64,000 bases of DNA from Kappaphycus alvarezii. Taxonomy: Eukaryota > Rhodophyta > Florideophyceae > Gigartinales > Solieriaceae. Below, piece after piece: positions 43,401-53,956 of this stretch. Every line of letters starts with the position of its first letter. Position 1 is the stretch's first letter. The notes under the pieces were generated by a model. The model was not told where the DNA came from, did no database searches, and was given only the letters and a program-made list of their open reading frames with translations. The DNA is taken from assembly GCA_002205965.3 (NCBI GenBank), contig NADL03000107.1, positions 1 to 64,000 on the forward strand, read 5' to 3'. The position numbers and the translations under genes were made by a program.

Positions 43401-46400
43401 ATTTATCTCAGTAGCTTAACGTAATTGGTACTCTCATGATGTAGAAAGTTGATCTTAAATTTCTGTAGTAATTGTTTGTTTAATATTAGCTTTCCCTCAA
43501 TTTGATTAAACTCTAATTTATAATAATTCTATTCAGAATATGTATACTTTTCCGCTGACATTAAAGTTCACGTCAAATACTAGAAACAACAGAAAATGCC
43601 CTTGAGCGAATCTTGGGGCATGAAAATATATCAGTATATAATTTCAAGATAATTGCCAATCTCTACCAAAGAGGCTATTGTTATAGAGGTCAGAAGCAAA
43701 AATTCCACCAGACTCCCTAAAACTTCTCAGTATAGTGATAAACTTTTCGGAAATATCTAGGTGCTCGAATAACATTCCATTACACTCAGTATCTAAAGAT
43801 TTACTCCCAAGAAGATATGACATCTCAATCGCCCTCATCTTTCGCCAGGGACTGTTAACGAGCACTAACAGGAACCTCTACATGTTTTTACAGGAACTAA
43901 TGACGATTTACACAAAATCATTTCCAATCTTCTACTTTAGTACCCTCCTTTTCCGAAGATGACTCATGCTATGCTTCCTCGCCTTCCCGAGAAAATATAA
44001 CGATGCAAATCCCTACTTTGTTCCTGGTCAGTCATGCGGCGATCATCTTCGTACTTCGTGAGCTCGAGATGCACTAAGGACAGCACTTTGATGAGGAAGG
44101 GCCTTTTTGGGTTTTTTTGTACTCACAATCTTTCATGCTACTGGGAGTACAGTTGGGTGAGCAGATAAATTCTTGAGCCCTATTTTCGGGCTTGATGTTC
44201 AGATATCTCTGTTATAATTTTGGCTATTTCCCATTTCCGATAGTATTCAATGTCTCAGTCAAATTAAAATGCCATGTTTAGCTGGGGAATCTATCCTAAT
44301 TTATATTCTGTAAATAAAATTCTGTCAGATAAACTATAGGCATGAATATGAAGTGGTAACTGAATTATGGGTCATAGATTTATCCCTTTAGAAAGGAGTA
44401 CCAAGATATTCCAATATAAAATAAAAAATGAGTTCACAGTGAATTTAAATTTATAAAGGAAAATTAAATCTAGAATTGTTTTTCCAAAGAGATGCAGGGA
44501 TTAGTCGCTTAAGAGGAGCTAAAGTTTGGCAGCAAGGGCCAGATATTTGCAGAACGTTCCAGTTTCCTGTAGGGAAACGTAATGAAATACTGGGCTTCTC
44601 GAGAGACCTTTCATTTTTGTAGACTCATCACTTATTTGCGTGACATGCTGTACTGTGCTTCGCGTACTTCTACTATGTGCAACTGAATCCGGCTTTTGAA
44701 ATAATCACGCCGCGCTCTGTGCGTTCTCTTGGAAATTTGGGGACACGGGCTGCAGAGTGGTCCGAAACCCTATGTGAACTACTAAACTATACACTTAAAA
44801 ATGACCTTTTTACTACACTCAAAGCTTTTAAAGGATATAAATGAAATGCTGAACTGATTAGAGATTAGGAAGGGTATTTCCTGAGACGGTAGGGGGAGGT
44901 GACAGACTGGAGGGGTTGAAGGAAGACAGGTTCAGTACGGAATATCTCACAAGGTTGTGAAAACCCAGCCGTGATAAGCGCTCCACTCCCTATAGTTAGC
45001 AGTGACGTGATTATCATCATTGGAGATGTGGTACAGATGAGACTCGTCCACACAGGTTCATATCTCGGTAAAAAATGCAGACGTTCATTGCAAATTTTGG
45101 ATGTGTAAATCGTTTGACGCATCAACTGGCGCTGCAAAAAACTTTTCCAAATCAATAATTACTTTTTCAAGTATGAGCGCATTAAAAAGGAGTCAAAGCG
45201 GCATCTAATTTATCAATCTTTTTTATCGTAAATGGTACCTTCATTTTTCTGTTAGCAGGCACCTCGCATTCTATTTCCAAACGAACATGCTTTCTTCTAA
45301 ATAACTGACTCAATATTCTGCTCACCATGGACCATCCCGCCAAGGATGCGTGCATGTGCCCATACCCCCGTAGCTGTGCTAGAGTGTCCAAAGAAATTGC
45401 AATCGATGGCGTAGATTTAACCGTATCTGACTACGCATGGTCGAAGGAAACGATACTCATATTCTTCACGTTGAACAAGCTCTTCAGTTTGAATATGGTA
45501 CCAGAGTCGATTCCTTTCACTGCTTCAAACTCTTGCTTCAAAGAAGGAACAGAATTGTATTTTGAATAGAATCATTTTATATAAAATTCACAATCTGCGT
45601 GCTAGAAAGTTTTTTCAACTCAGATACTCCTATATTTACAAGAATTCAGTAGGTAGATGTAACATTTATCCAGAGTAGGATATTAAAATCACATCGAAAA
45701 CAATTTTGACAGGCTTTCGCACGGCTTTTTCACAGCTCGAGCTTGTTCATGTAGAAATCAGCTGCAAAATTTCACGACCTTTCCTTTTAAACAGTAATTT
45801 TTCAATCGGATTTGCTGAAGATCCCCACCATATGGACTGATATTTACTTGATGAACATACAGCCCTGTAAATTACAAGATCTGTAATACTATATTATACT
45901 ATAAGGAAATATCAGAGAAGATTATCGGCTTAAACCCTTTTAAACTTCGCCTCGATGGAGCAGATGAAAATCTCTTCTTAGCTGTTGAGCAATATGCGTC
46001 TATGAACTGCATCCAATTGGAGGAAAAACAGCCATTTGCTGCCGTAAGCAGTGGCGTAGCTTTAACTTTCATGAAAATTTCGGATTCGGTGCGCATGAAC
46101 AACTCTTCGCATTGAAAGCCTGGCGAGGAGTTTTGGTCAGAATCCATGGGCCACAGAAGTTGACTACATCCTTCTACAGTCGAAAAGAACTATTGGAATC
46201 ATTTTACGCCTCCTTTATTATATGAAATACATCTTTTTTACCAATATTTAGTCAGAATTGCTTCGCCTTTCTCTACTGGTGTCCTATTAGGCGAGTTGAG
46301 AAAATATTCGCAATAGCTAGGCATGGTCGCTTTGCCGTTTTTACCTTATCTTCCATCCAGACCAAAAGATACTCATATTATTTCGTGTTCCAGACTTCCT

Positions 46401-46800
46401 GAAATGATCTCCCGATCAGTTCCCTGAACTTCCCTCACTTATTGATGGAATTTGAAGACAAATGTTCTTTACTACACTCAGGATCGCAATAATGGTTAGC
46501 TAAATGACCCAAATAGATAGGCTTTTTCTTCCTATCGTTTGTCTTTGACTCAAGTATTCCCTTACTTTCATGTATGCCTTAAGCGTTCAGACCTTCGACT
46601 GCCTCATTATTTTCAAGAGGCATTTTAGAGTCATCTTTAATGAAAAGCGATTGATCGAGAATATCTTGCAGCAAGAAAACGAAAAATGCGAATAGTTCCA
46701 GTGCAACGCATCTATAAATTTTATTCCATTCACTTGGGTTTTCCACCTAAGTTGATTGAATTTGGTGGTAGTTTCCTCCTCCATTCAGCTGGATGGGTTA
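37401..46800. other. AT-rich gene desert
   Basis: Markedly higher A+T than the flanks and dense stops in all frames. No long frame except 41024-41482 on the minus strand. I recognise no transposon, organellar or viral gene. Short frames with plausible protein-like sequence (minus 43644-43865, minus 45182-45391, minus 45899-46147) lack identifiable motifs. Confidence 0.6.
41024..41482 (-). CDS. 152-codon ORF in AT-rich desert, unrecognised
   Basis: Longest open frame of the AT-rich region, from an ATG at 41482. Composition is mixed polar/hydrophobic with AVISAFCLSIVPPGLLLTT and a second hydrophobic patch near IIGYLFFIGGSLI. Given the stop density of the region, an open frame of this length is unusual by my rough estimate, but no motif supports function. 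Could be a relic of an older gene or chance. Confidence 0.2.
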   Translation of the reverse strand: MRSERNFSLLIQCPNYSLKLISAIEIGRMLLSLPKLLCQSMYSHQHDAVSFARQTISDLMVAIHSTAAKNSLNYPSINTQAVISAFCLSIVPPGLLLTTKDHLCTRNLDIIGYLFFIGGSLISNDSETHVTRIIIGEKFLLFSFSATTFCIA

Positions 46801-46829
46801 TTTGAGATTAAAACAGAGTCCTAAAGTAG

Positions 46830-47960
46830 GCTCCGATCCGTATGATCTGTACGCTCCGGTCGCATCCAAAGTGTCTCTTCGAGTTTTTCTGTATTTTCCG
46901 CTGGGATAGATCTCCATATTGAAGTTGGAATTTGTTTGGGGCCTAGTTTTACGATAAGGTTGATGAAAAGGTTTACGTGGAACAGTATATGGACTCTAAT
47001 ATAAAATGAAGAGCGTCGTAGGTTCGTGTTTAAATTGAGGAGGCTATCAATATATTTGGCTAAGTAAAAGTTATATGGACTTCACTCTTTGTTTTGAAGA
47101 TACGTAAATGAGACTTTAAGGGGTACGTAATTGATTTGCGAGCGTTTTAAAGTTTATGGAAAAATATTTTATCACTATTCATTTTCGATGAAATAGCCTT
47201 TGTAAGTAGCCTTCCTAATCTTCTGAAGTAGTTTAAGGTAATTTTAACCACATAGTCATATATAGTGCTTGGAAAGAAGAAGCTATTCAGGTATCGTACA
47301 ACTATAAGCAAACTTCTCTATTCGCACTGCGCACGCGAACTGAAGTTTTGTTCGGCCTAAATGCGCATGCGAGTCAAATTCGCCGTCCTACAGTCCTTCA
47401 TGTTTCATTGATGAAACTTCTGCCCCGACATATTTAAAGACATACATATTCTGGGCGAGAGCTTTTTGAAGCGAAAAGAAAATAGTTAGTCGTTGAAAAT
47501 GTAATTTTGGTAGACTTAGGTTGAAAGGAAGATAAAGAGTTGACAAAAATCAACTATAGATTTTTTTCCTATGCTCAAAGATACACCTGTCGCGTGTAAA
47601 ACCCACCGCAAATCGATTTTGGGTTTAATTTCCGTAGAAGTGGAAATATTTTATTTAGAAATTACTGTGGATGTGCACGAGACTTTAGGGAGTTTTCATT
47701 TGAAAGCTGTATTTTGTGGCCATGAAAATTGTACAGACACATTTTAACTCTGAAAACAAAGCTTCTATTTTGATCGCTGAGAAGGAACAACTTTTTGCAA
47801 AAAGCAACAACATTAATGTGAAGTACAAATATGTCCGAGACCATATAAAAAACGAAGTGGTTAGAACTACGCCTATTGCGGCAAACGATCAAGTTGCTGA
47901 TATTTTATCATAACCTTTGGCTGACACACACATTGTAAAACCGTCGCTCTTGCTTGCTGT
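46830..47960 (+). pseudogene. Decayed copia pol relic
   Basis: Two anchors in the right order on the plus strand. Around 46845-46905 YDLYAPVASKVSLRVFL matches the copia RT segment (A-P-V-x-x-x-x-S-L-R). VDEKVYVEQYMDSN near 46955-47000 matches its D-E-x-V-Y-x-E-Q continuation. The frame 47716-47913 (SNNINVKYKYVRDHIKNEVV, NDQVADILS) followed by PL matches the end of copia RNase H. The 700 bp between them is riddled with stops. No LTRs recognised. Much older than the element at 23594. Confidence 0.65.
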
Positions 47961-49833
47961 TTATGTTAAAACACTTTTATCAGACGGGGAAGTTCTCTGG
48001 TCTATTCCATAATCTTTACTTCATTCAGAAGTCGACAAGTGCAAAAGGTTGACTCACTGCTTTTGATGGCAAAAAATTTTCCATTTCAAGAAATGAAACC
48101 CTCCAGTAACAGGAAATAGCATTTTCGCGAACAATTACATGGGAGATATTGGTTAATGGGCTCTCATTTCGCAGATGCGGTAAGCTACTGTTTGTACTGT
48201 ATGGAGAAAGCAATTATGGTATTAATAGCTTGCAGAGAAAAATCATTCAAATTTAATTGCGAAACTAACATAATTCACTTTATGAATAACCAAACAATTT
48301 TGATTACTTTTGGTGAAAGCCTGAATTGAGTGGAACTTTAGCCACTTCGAAGTAGCTTCAATTGTAGTCCGATCGAAACAAAATGAAAAACTACCGTTGG
48401 GAATATTTGGCTGCATTTCAAGACACAAAAAAGGTAGTGCAGAGAAATAGAATGTTGTACACCACTTTTATGATTCGCTAGGCACTGTAAAATTGTGTAT
48501 CAAATAGTAGTAAACCTGTTATGGATGAGGAGACTATTATTTAAGCACCGTGCTTCGGCCAGCTTATTTCTAAAAAATGAACCCCAGTGTCCCCAGGTCA
48601 TCTTTCTAAAAAACCTTTGCCTTGGCCTCTTACTGTGCCCGATATAGATGGAATTGAAGATTGACAGGCATTTCAGCACGGGAGGCAGGGTCAAAGGCGC
48701 CTAGATCGGCGACGAACGGATCGCCTTGGATCCGGCGTATATACCTTAATGAGAAAGAGATGAGAACCGCCACTGTCCCTAAATTAATAAACTACCCAAT
48801 TATTCCCCTTCAGTGAGAAAGAGGACCCTAGTATATTTTTTGTGGGAAAGCTGTCGCAGATAGCTTTTGCCGAGATTTAGCTGTACAGCTCACTGGTCGG
48901 TTCGAATGAGACTGCAGAGGGTCAATAAATACAGAGGTAAGAGAGTCGACGGTGTTGTGCGCGGAGGCACTACACATATCGATACCAGACTTTTACATAA
49001 ATACAGGATATGCTAGCTTACAATAGGTGATAACTTTTATGTCATTATTACGATGGGTCCAGCTCACGAGTGAGGTATCCAGTTCAAGAGCAAAGGGTGC
49101 ATGCTTTGGATTGAATAGGAGTTGTTTTTGGTGTCGACGGTCGGAAGGCCGAGAACCAGCGTTGTTTGTGAAAAAGGCTCTAGATTTATTCGGAAATTTT
49201 CGAAATGCTATTTTGTCCGATATAATCCAACGAAATAACACGGAAAACTTGCAATATTTGGCCAATCCGCAAAAATAATATCCAGAAGCCCTGGATATCT
49301 TTTGCGATCACCTTGATACGTATAATTCTGCTGAGGAAAATATTCTCAAAGCCAGTTTTCCCGAGATGTGGCCCCTGTAATCGACAAAATTACTAACGAA
49401 GTATTATTGTGGGGACGATAAGATATAAGATAAACAAGGAAGGATAACCAGGAGTCTAAAAGTCAGTATAGAAGGGAAATGGTCTACCACCTATGCTCAG
49501 GGGCGAGCGTTGAAGAAATTTTCTTAGGGCAGAGGTTGACTTTCAACTTTTGGACTACTTGCGTCTGCACTTGAAGTTTGCTCCTAACTTGATTGACCTT
49601 TCCTACATTAAGAAGTTCAATCAGCTTCTATATACTTTTTCGCTACCGCTAAAGTCTCAAACCAACATACTAAATACCACGAAATTCTTTAAAGGAGTCG
49701 TGTGCACGAGAAAGACTAATAGTAGATACTACCTGGATAAATATCTATATTTCCTCCCACAATCTCTGCCCTTGAGATCAGAGCCAAGCGATTCTTTCAA
49801 AATAATTACACCCCCAATGAAGTCTCTAAAAAT
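47961..49833. other. AT-rich, no supportable gene
   Basis: Continuation of the AT-rich desert. Plus frame 49027-49278 has a Cys-rich CFGLNRSCFWCRR stretch, possibly a gag-like knuckle remnant, but it does not fit a full CCHC pattern. Confidence 0.35.
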
Positions 49834-50172
49834 TCAGTCGAACGGCCCAGAGTGATAGATAGTCTCCTCGAACATATCAAGATCCTCCAGGCTCTCCTCA
49901 AGATCCTCAAGATCCGCATTATCCACTGTAGAGGAGACCAAAACAATGATTAATCCATCAGTACCCCTTCCATCATTCACAAAAGCTTTCTCACAATAAT
50001 AAACTAGTGCTTCCCACGGTTTCACCTAATCCTCTTCCCCATCTAATCCCTCGAAATGCTCCTCAGCCTCCTTATGCTCTTCATTCACCTGTACCTCCTG
50101 TACCTCTTCTTCCTCCCGGCCTAATCTGCCACTACTGCTTCCTCTAAGCAATGCCTGAATTCCCGAACACAT
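49834..50172 (-). pseudogene. Acidic ORF interrupted by one in-frame TAG
   Basis: Minus strand. ATG at 50172 opens a frame with GREEEEVQEVQVNEEH, then a TAG at 50026-50028. The same frame continues with VKPWEALVYYCEKAFVND and ends in DLEDLEESLEDLDMFEET. Read across the stop it spans 112 codons with a strongly acidic character. The heptad-like Leu/Asp/Glu pattern at the end may form a helix. No family recognised. Confidence 0.3.
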
Positions 50173-51792
50173 TCCTTTTCCATTCTTCTTTAATAATCAT
50201 CGTAGTTAGTTTGCCTTTTGGCAATCAAGCCAGGGTATTTATGAAACAGGGGGTTCTGACCAACTTGACGATTATGCGAGACGGGTTGAGATTGGTCATG
50301 TTGAGTAAAGAGGGTGGGCGTCGATGGAGGTGGTCATGGTAGGGTTGTGTGCCTCAACAACGGTAATATCAAATTCTAAATAGGCTAATGTCTTTGAAAT
50401 TTTTCACAGCCATTGGCGAAAAATTGCGAGGCCTTGCTGTGGTTGTTAATTTGAGGGAATTAGGAGGGGGGGGAATTCCTGCTTGATAAAATATCGGATC
50501 TGAATCTGAGGACAAAGAGAATCACGAGTCAAAATATCTTATTGACCGCAAAAAAATTGGAAAGCAGCTACGTACAGTACGGGCAAAAAGAAAATCCAGG
50601 TTCGCGGCCAGCACCACTCGCGCTGGGCGTACAAAATCAGAGCTACTAATTTGGCGAGCTAACTACAGTACGGGTAGTGACACGGGGCAAATTGGCAATT
50701 TTAGTGTCGTGCGGGCTACTTTTGAACCATATTGAAGTCTTTTCGTAATTTTAGAGGGATTTAAACTTATGTACGTTGTGCCTATATAAAGTTTTGCTGG
50801 GAGGCGTCAGTCTTAGACTTTCCCAGCCCAAAGCATAAGCCACTAAAAAAGAACAAGGTACCGGACTCAAAACACCCCAACTCAAGCAATCTCACAACAA
50901 TCGTAACTGCTAACATCTACTTTAACTTTCCTTAAACATTCGGTGTCCCTCGTCGGACTGCGTCACATTTTTGTATGCAAGGGCATCGTCTGGCGATACC
51001 TGGGGTTAGTTCGCTAAACTTCCTCGCTACAGAAGGAGGAGCAATTCTTGTGCTAAGTTAAGTTGGGAAACTATGTGTAAACTCCTTTCTAGTGGCATAT
51101 AAGAGGTGGGCAAGTAACAGGAGGAAGAGCAAAGAGTAGGAAAATGGGCAAAAGAAGGAAACGTTAGAGAGTTTAATCGAGAAAAGTTTAGCTGGCACCG
51201 CCCGTCTTCATTCCCCACCACGAGGCCGCCGCTTGTCGGTCGCGGGCGTTGTACGCAGAAGCACCGCCCTACATAGGGCTTCCTCGCCTTCATTGAGAGC
51301 ATTCTCTCAGGAGATCAGCACGCTCATTTACTCTGCCATTCAACAGAGCAGGAACGACAGTACAGGGGCATTGATTGGAAGCAGAAAGGGACACAATCGG
51401 TCAAGTCAGGTTGTACGGAGTATCTAATGAGCAAATGCATCGACGACAAGGCTGAGGAGGCCATCGAAGAGGATACCGGTGGGACAGTAGAGGAGGGCCT
51501 ATCGAGCTTGTTTAGATATTTTGATTAACTGAAAAACGAGAAAAGGGAAAGAAAAAAGAAAACAATAAGTATCTCCTCCGCACTTTACGACAGGTAGCGT
51601 CATTCGATTTCTTTTTTGAAATAGGAGGACCGAAATACTCAAAGATAAAATGGAAATGGAGCAGTACAGTGAACTCGTATTCATTAGGGAAGATGCGCTT
51701 TAGGATTTCGTTCTTGAAAGAAAATAGGCGAGAAGAGTTTTGAAAAAACCATCGTCAGGGATGAACTAAGCAGGGGTTTATGGAGAGGACCG
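50173..51792. other. Intergenic, no supportable gene
   Basis: Base composition returns toward that of the rest of the window. CCTATATAAAG at about 50780 is a TATA-like motif without an identifiable gene downstream. A 33-codon acidic frame at 51427 and a Ser/Arg-rich one at 51233-51427 lack support. Confidence 0.35.
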
Positions 51793-52510
51793 TGATGTGC
51801 GCAAATTCGCACACGAAAAAATCTAGATGAGGACCATAATTGTATACAGTATTGGAACTGGGAAGATATTTTTACAGTTTTTGAATTTGCAAGATATTTT
51901 TAATTTGGGTGAGTGTGGCAAATTCATCGGTTGATTTTTATTTTAGGACACACTGTCATAGTAGATGTCAGTACAGTTCTAGGTTGTGGGTGATACTACG
52001 AGTGACTCTGAAAGGTCTATATAATGGCCACATCAATTCCCACCCCTGGCCGATAGGTGGCTGGATGGGTATGGCACCTAGATATTTACCTTGAGGAAAT
52101 ATCTTCTAATGGTCTCTCTGGTTCACACGATTCCCGTGAGTGCATTTTATGGTTATTAGTCTGTTTGTTTGAAGACTTTTAGGGTAGCCAAAAGTCTATA
52201 TAAGCCGAGTAAACTGCTTCCTTTAGTGGAGGTAAAGCAAGTTGGCAGACAACTTCAGGTCAAGCTCCGAGTAGTAGGAAGTTGAGATTCAACTCCAGAC
52301 CCAAGAAAACTTTTTCCTAAGCTGGTCGCAGAGCATCAGTGGTAGACGCTGCCCCTTTTATACTTGCTTGTAGCTTCCTCAACTCTCTTCTATATACACT
52401 CCCTTTTGTTCGTTCAACAATACCACGGTAGCACTTTTGTCGCTCGCAACACCTCCTTCTCAGAGTAATTGGTTCCCAGGATCTCTTCCCCCGCCGATTT
52501 ACCCATATCA
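51793..52510 (+). repeat. Solo LTR of the gypsy family (718 bp)
   Basis: Full LTR from TGATGTGCGC to CATATCA, flanked by GACCG at 51788-51792 and 52511-52515. The intact duplication shows it arose from a complete insertion by recombination between its own two LTRs. Confidence 0.93.
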
Positions 52511-52544
52511 GACCGCTTTCCTACAGAAAGAAACGGTTTTCTTA

Positions 52545-53131
52545 CAAGGCACCTCATGCACTGCTCGCATGGCCGAGAGCGAATCGATAGTCACGAACGG
52601 TAGGTTTCAATCCTCACGTCAGACTTAGCAATGGCCGCCCGGCTCCCGGTCATGGAGCCCCGTCCTAATGGCCAACACCGCACGAGGCCAGACATCATGG
52701 CTTATAGCGATCACCGGAGGAACAGACATTTTCGATGTCATATTCGTCAATCCACTTGCTCCCTCAAACACATGGGCCCGATGTTTAAACCCCTTGGCAT
52801 TTCGGAACGCCGCGAATGCGTCAAAGTTCATGAGGTACCAAAACTTTATCCCCACGCATGCCAGATTCCAGTCCCGATATCCACTATAAGCGGGTGGCAC
52901 CCGGACGCATTCACGGGGCTGACAGACGTGACCTGGCACCTCGCCGTCCGAAACATGGAGACCTTTGGGGGGGGTGCGATCTTTCCATATGCAAAGACAC
53001 GCTGCGGCGAAGGTTTCGTCCAACGCAGCATGCCTTACAGCTGGTCTTACACCAACCTTTTGAGATCGTCCCGCCTGACTCTGCCTCCTTTTCAGACCCT
53101 TCAATACACAGATTTGCCGCCCCTAATCTAG
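52545..53131 (+). pseudogene. Non-LTR C-terminal nuclease-like fragment, frameshifted
   Basis: Plus strand. Frame 52631-53131 gives AARLPVMEPRPNG and RTRPDIMA. Frame 52668-52889 supplies FDVIFVNPLAPSN and NAANASKFMRYQNF. The first frame then resumes with STISGWHPDAFTGL and GFVQRSMPYSWSYTNLLRSS. This order (E-P, R-P-D-I, D-V-x-V-N-P-L, A-x-x-K-x-x-x-Y, G-G-W-x-x-D-A, then a Q-R-x-S tail) is that of the C-terminal restriction-like domain of some non-LTR elements, and parallels 10265-10897. The 159-codon antisense frame is a shadow. It starts close to the solo LTR and ends 17 bp before gypsy copy 2. Confidence 0.6.
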
Positions 53132-53371
53132 GAAAATTGACATCCTACTGATGTGCGCAAATTCGCACACGAAAAAATTTAGATGAGGACCATAATTGTA
53201 TACAGTATTGGAACTGGGAAGATATTTTTACAGTTTTTGAATTTGCAAGATATTTTTAATTTGGGTGAGTGTGGCAAATTCATCGGTTGATTTTTTATTT
53301 TAGGACACGCTGTCATAGTGGATGTCAGTACAGTTCTAGGTTGTGGGTGATACTACGAGTGACTCTGAAAG

Positions 53372-53560
53372 GTCTATATAATGGCCACATCAATTCCCAC
53401 CCCTGGCCGATGGGTGGCTGGCATGGGTATGGCACCTAGATATTTACCTTGAGGAAATATCTTCTAATGGTCTCTCTGGTTCACACGATTCCCGTGAATG
53501 CGTTTTATGGTATTTAGTATGTTTGATTGAGACTTTAGGATTAGCCGAAAGTCTATATAA
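53372..53560 (+). promoter_or_regulatory. Two TATA-type boxes in the gypsy LTR
   Basis: GTCTATATAA occurs at 53372-53381 and again at 53551-53560, 179 bp apart. The same pair is in every LTR of the family in this window. Either may place the transcription start; the second, nearer to gag, is the likelier U3/R boundary (inference). Confidence 0.55.
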
Positions 53561-53595
53561 GCTGAGTAAAGTGCTTCCTCCTTGAGAGGTCAAGC

Positions 53596-53653
53596 AAGTT
53601 GGCAGACAACTTCAGGTCAAGCTCCGAGTAGTAGGAAGTTGAGAGTCAACTTC
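53596..53653 (+). other. Twin hairpins in the LTR/leader
   Basis: AAGTTG-GCAGA-CAACTT (53596-53612) and GAAGTTGA-GAG-TCAACTTC (53635-53653) share the same stem sequence. They lie about 40 bp after the second TATA box, so would be near the 5' end of the genomic RNA. They are present in both LTRs of each full copy; the solo LTR has lost pairing in the second stem. Confidence 0.55.
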
Positions 53654-53869
53654 AGACCCTAGAAAACTTTTTCCTAAGCTGGTCGCAGAGCATCAGTGGT
53701 AGACCCTGCCCCTTTTATACTTGCTTGTAGCCCTCTCAACTCTCTCCCATATACACTCCTTTTTATTTGTTCAACTATACCACGGTAGCACTTTTGTCGC
53801 TCGCAACACCTCCGTCTTGGGGTAGTTGGTTCTAAGTATCTCTTCTCCCGACGATTTACCCCTATCATT

Positions 53870-53887
53870 TGGTACTCTTGTGGAGGG
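53870..53887 (+). other. Putative primer-binding site, gypsy copy 2
   Basis: TGGTACTCTTGTGGAGGG starts two bases after the LTR. TGG pairs with the universal CCA tRNA end. I could not assign the tRNA. Confidence 0.45.
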
Positions 53888-53956
53888 GGTTGCACCCGAG
53901 GTATTCGAGTTGAGCAGTCTTAGGGAACCATTCGAGGGGATTTCTTTTCTGTAATC

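Larger units (their letters stand above)
53149..53867 (+). repeat. Left LTR of gypsy copy 2 (719 bp)
   Basis: The 3' part reads CGTCTTGGGGTAGTTGGTTC, a variant not found in copy 1 or the solo LTR but shared with this element's right LTR. The two LTRs of copy 2 are almost identical, as expected of a young insertion. Confidence 0.93.

Noticed and set aside
48890..48920. tRNA-like T-arm (GGTTCGAAT)
   Set aside because: Flanking bases do not pair into a T-stem and no acceptor or anticodon arm is found.
37401..50150. Organellar DNA insertion (nuclear plastid or mitochondrial DNA)
   Set aside because: AT content fits, but no organellar protein, rRNA or tRNA gene is recognisable in any frame.
52625..53104. 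159-codon minus-strand ORF
   Set aside because: It is antisense to the plus-strand non-LTR domain, whose motifs are in family order; the minus frame has no recognisable motif.
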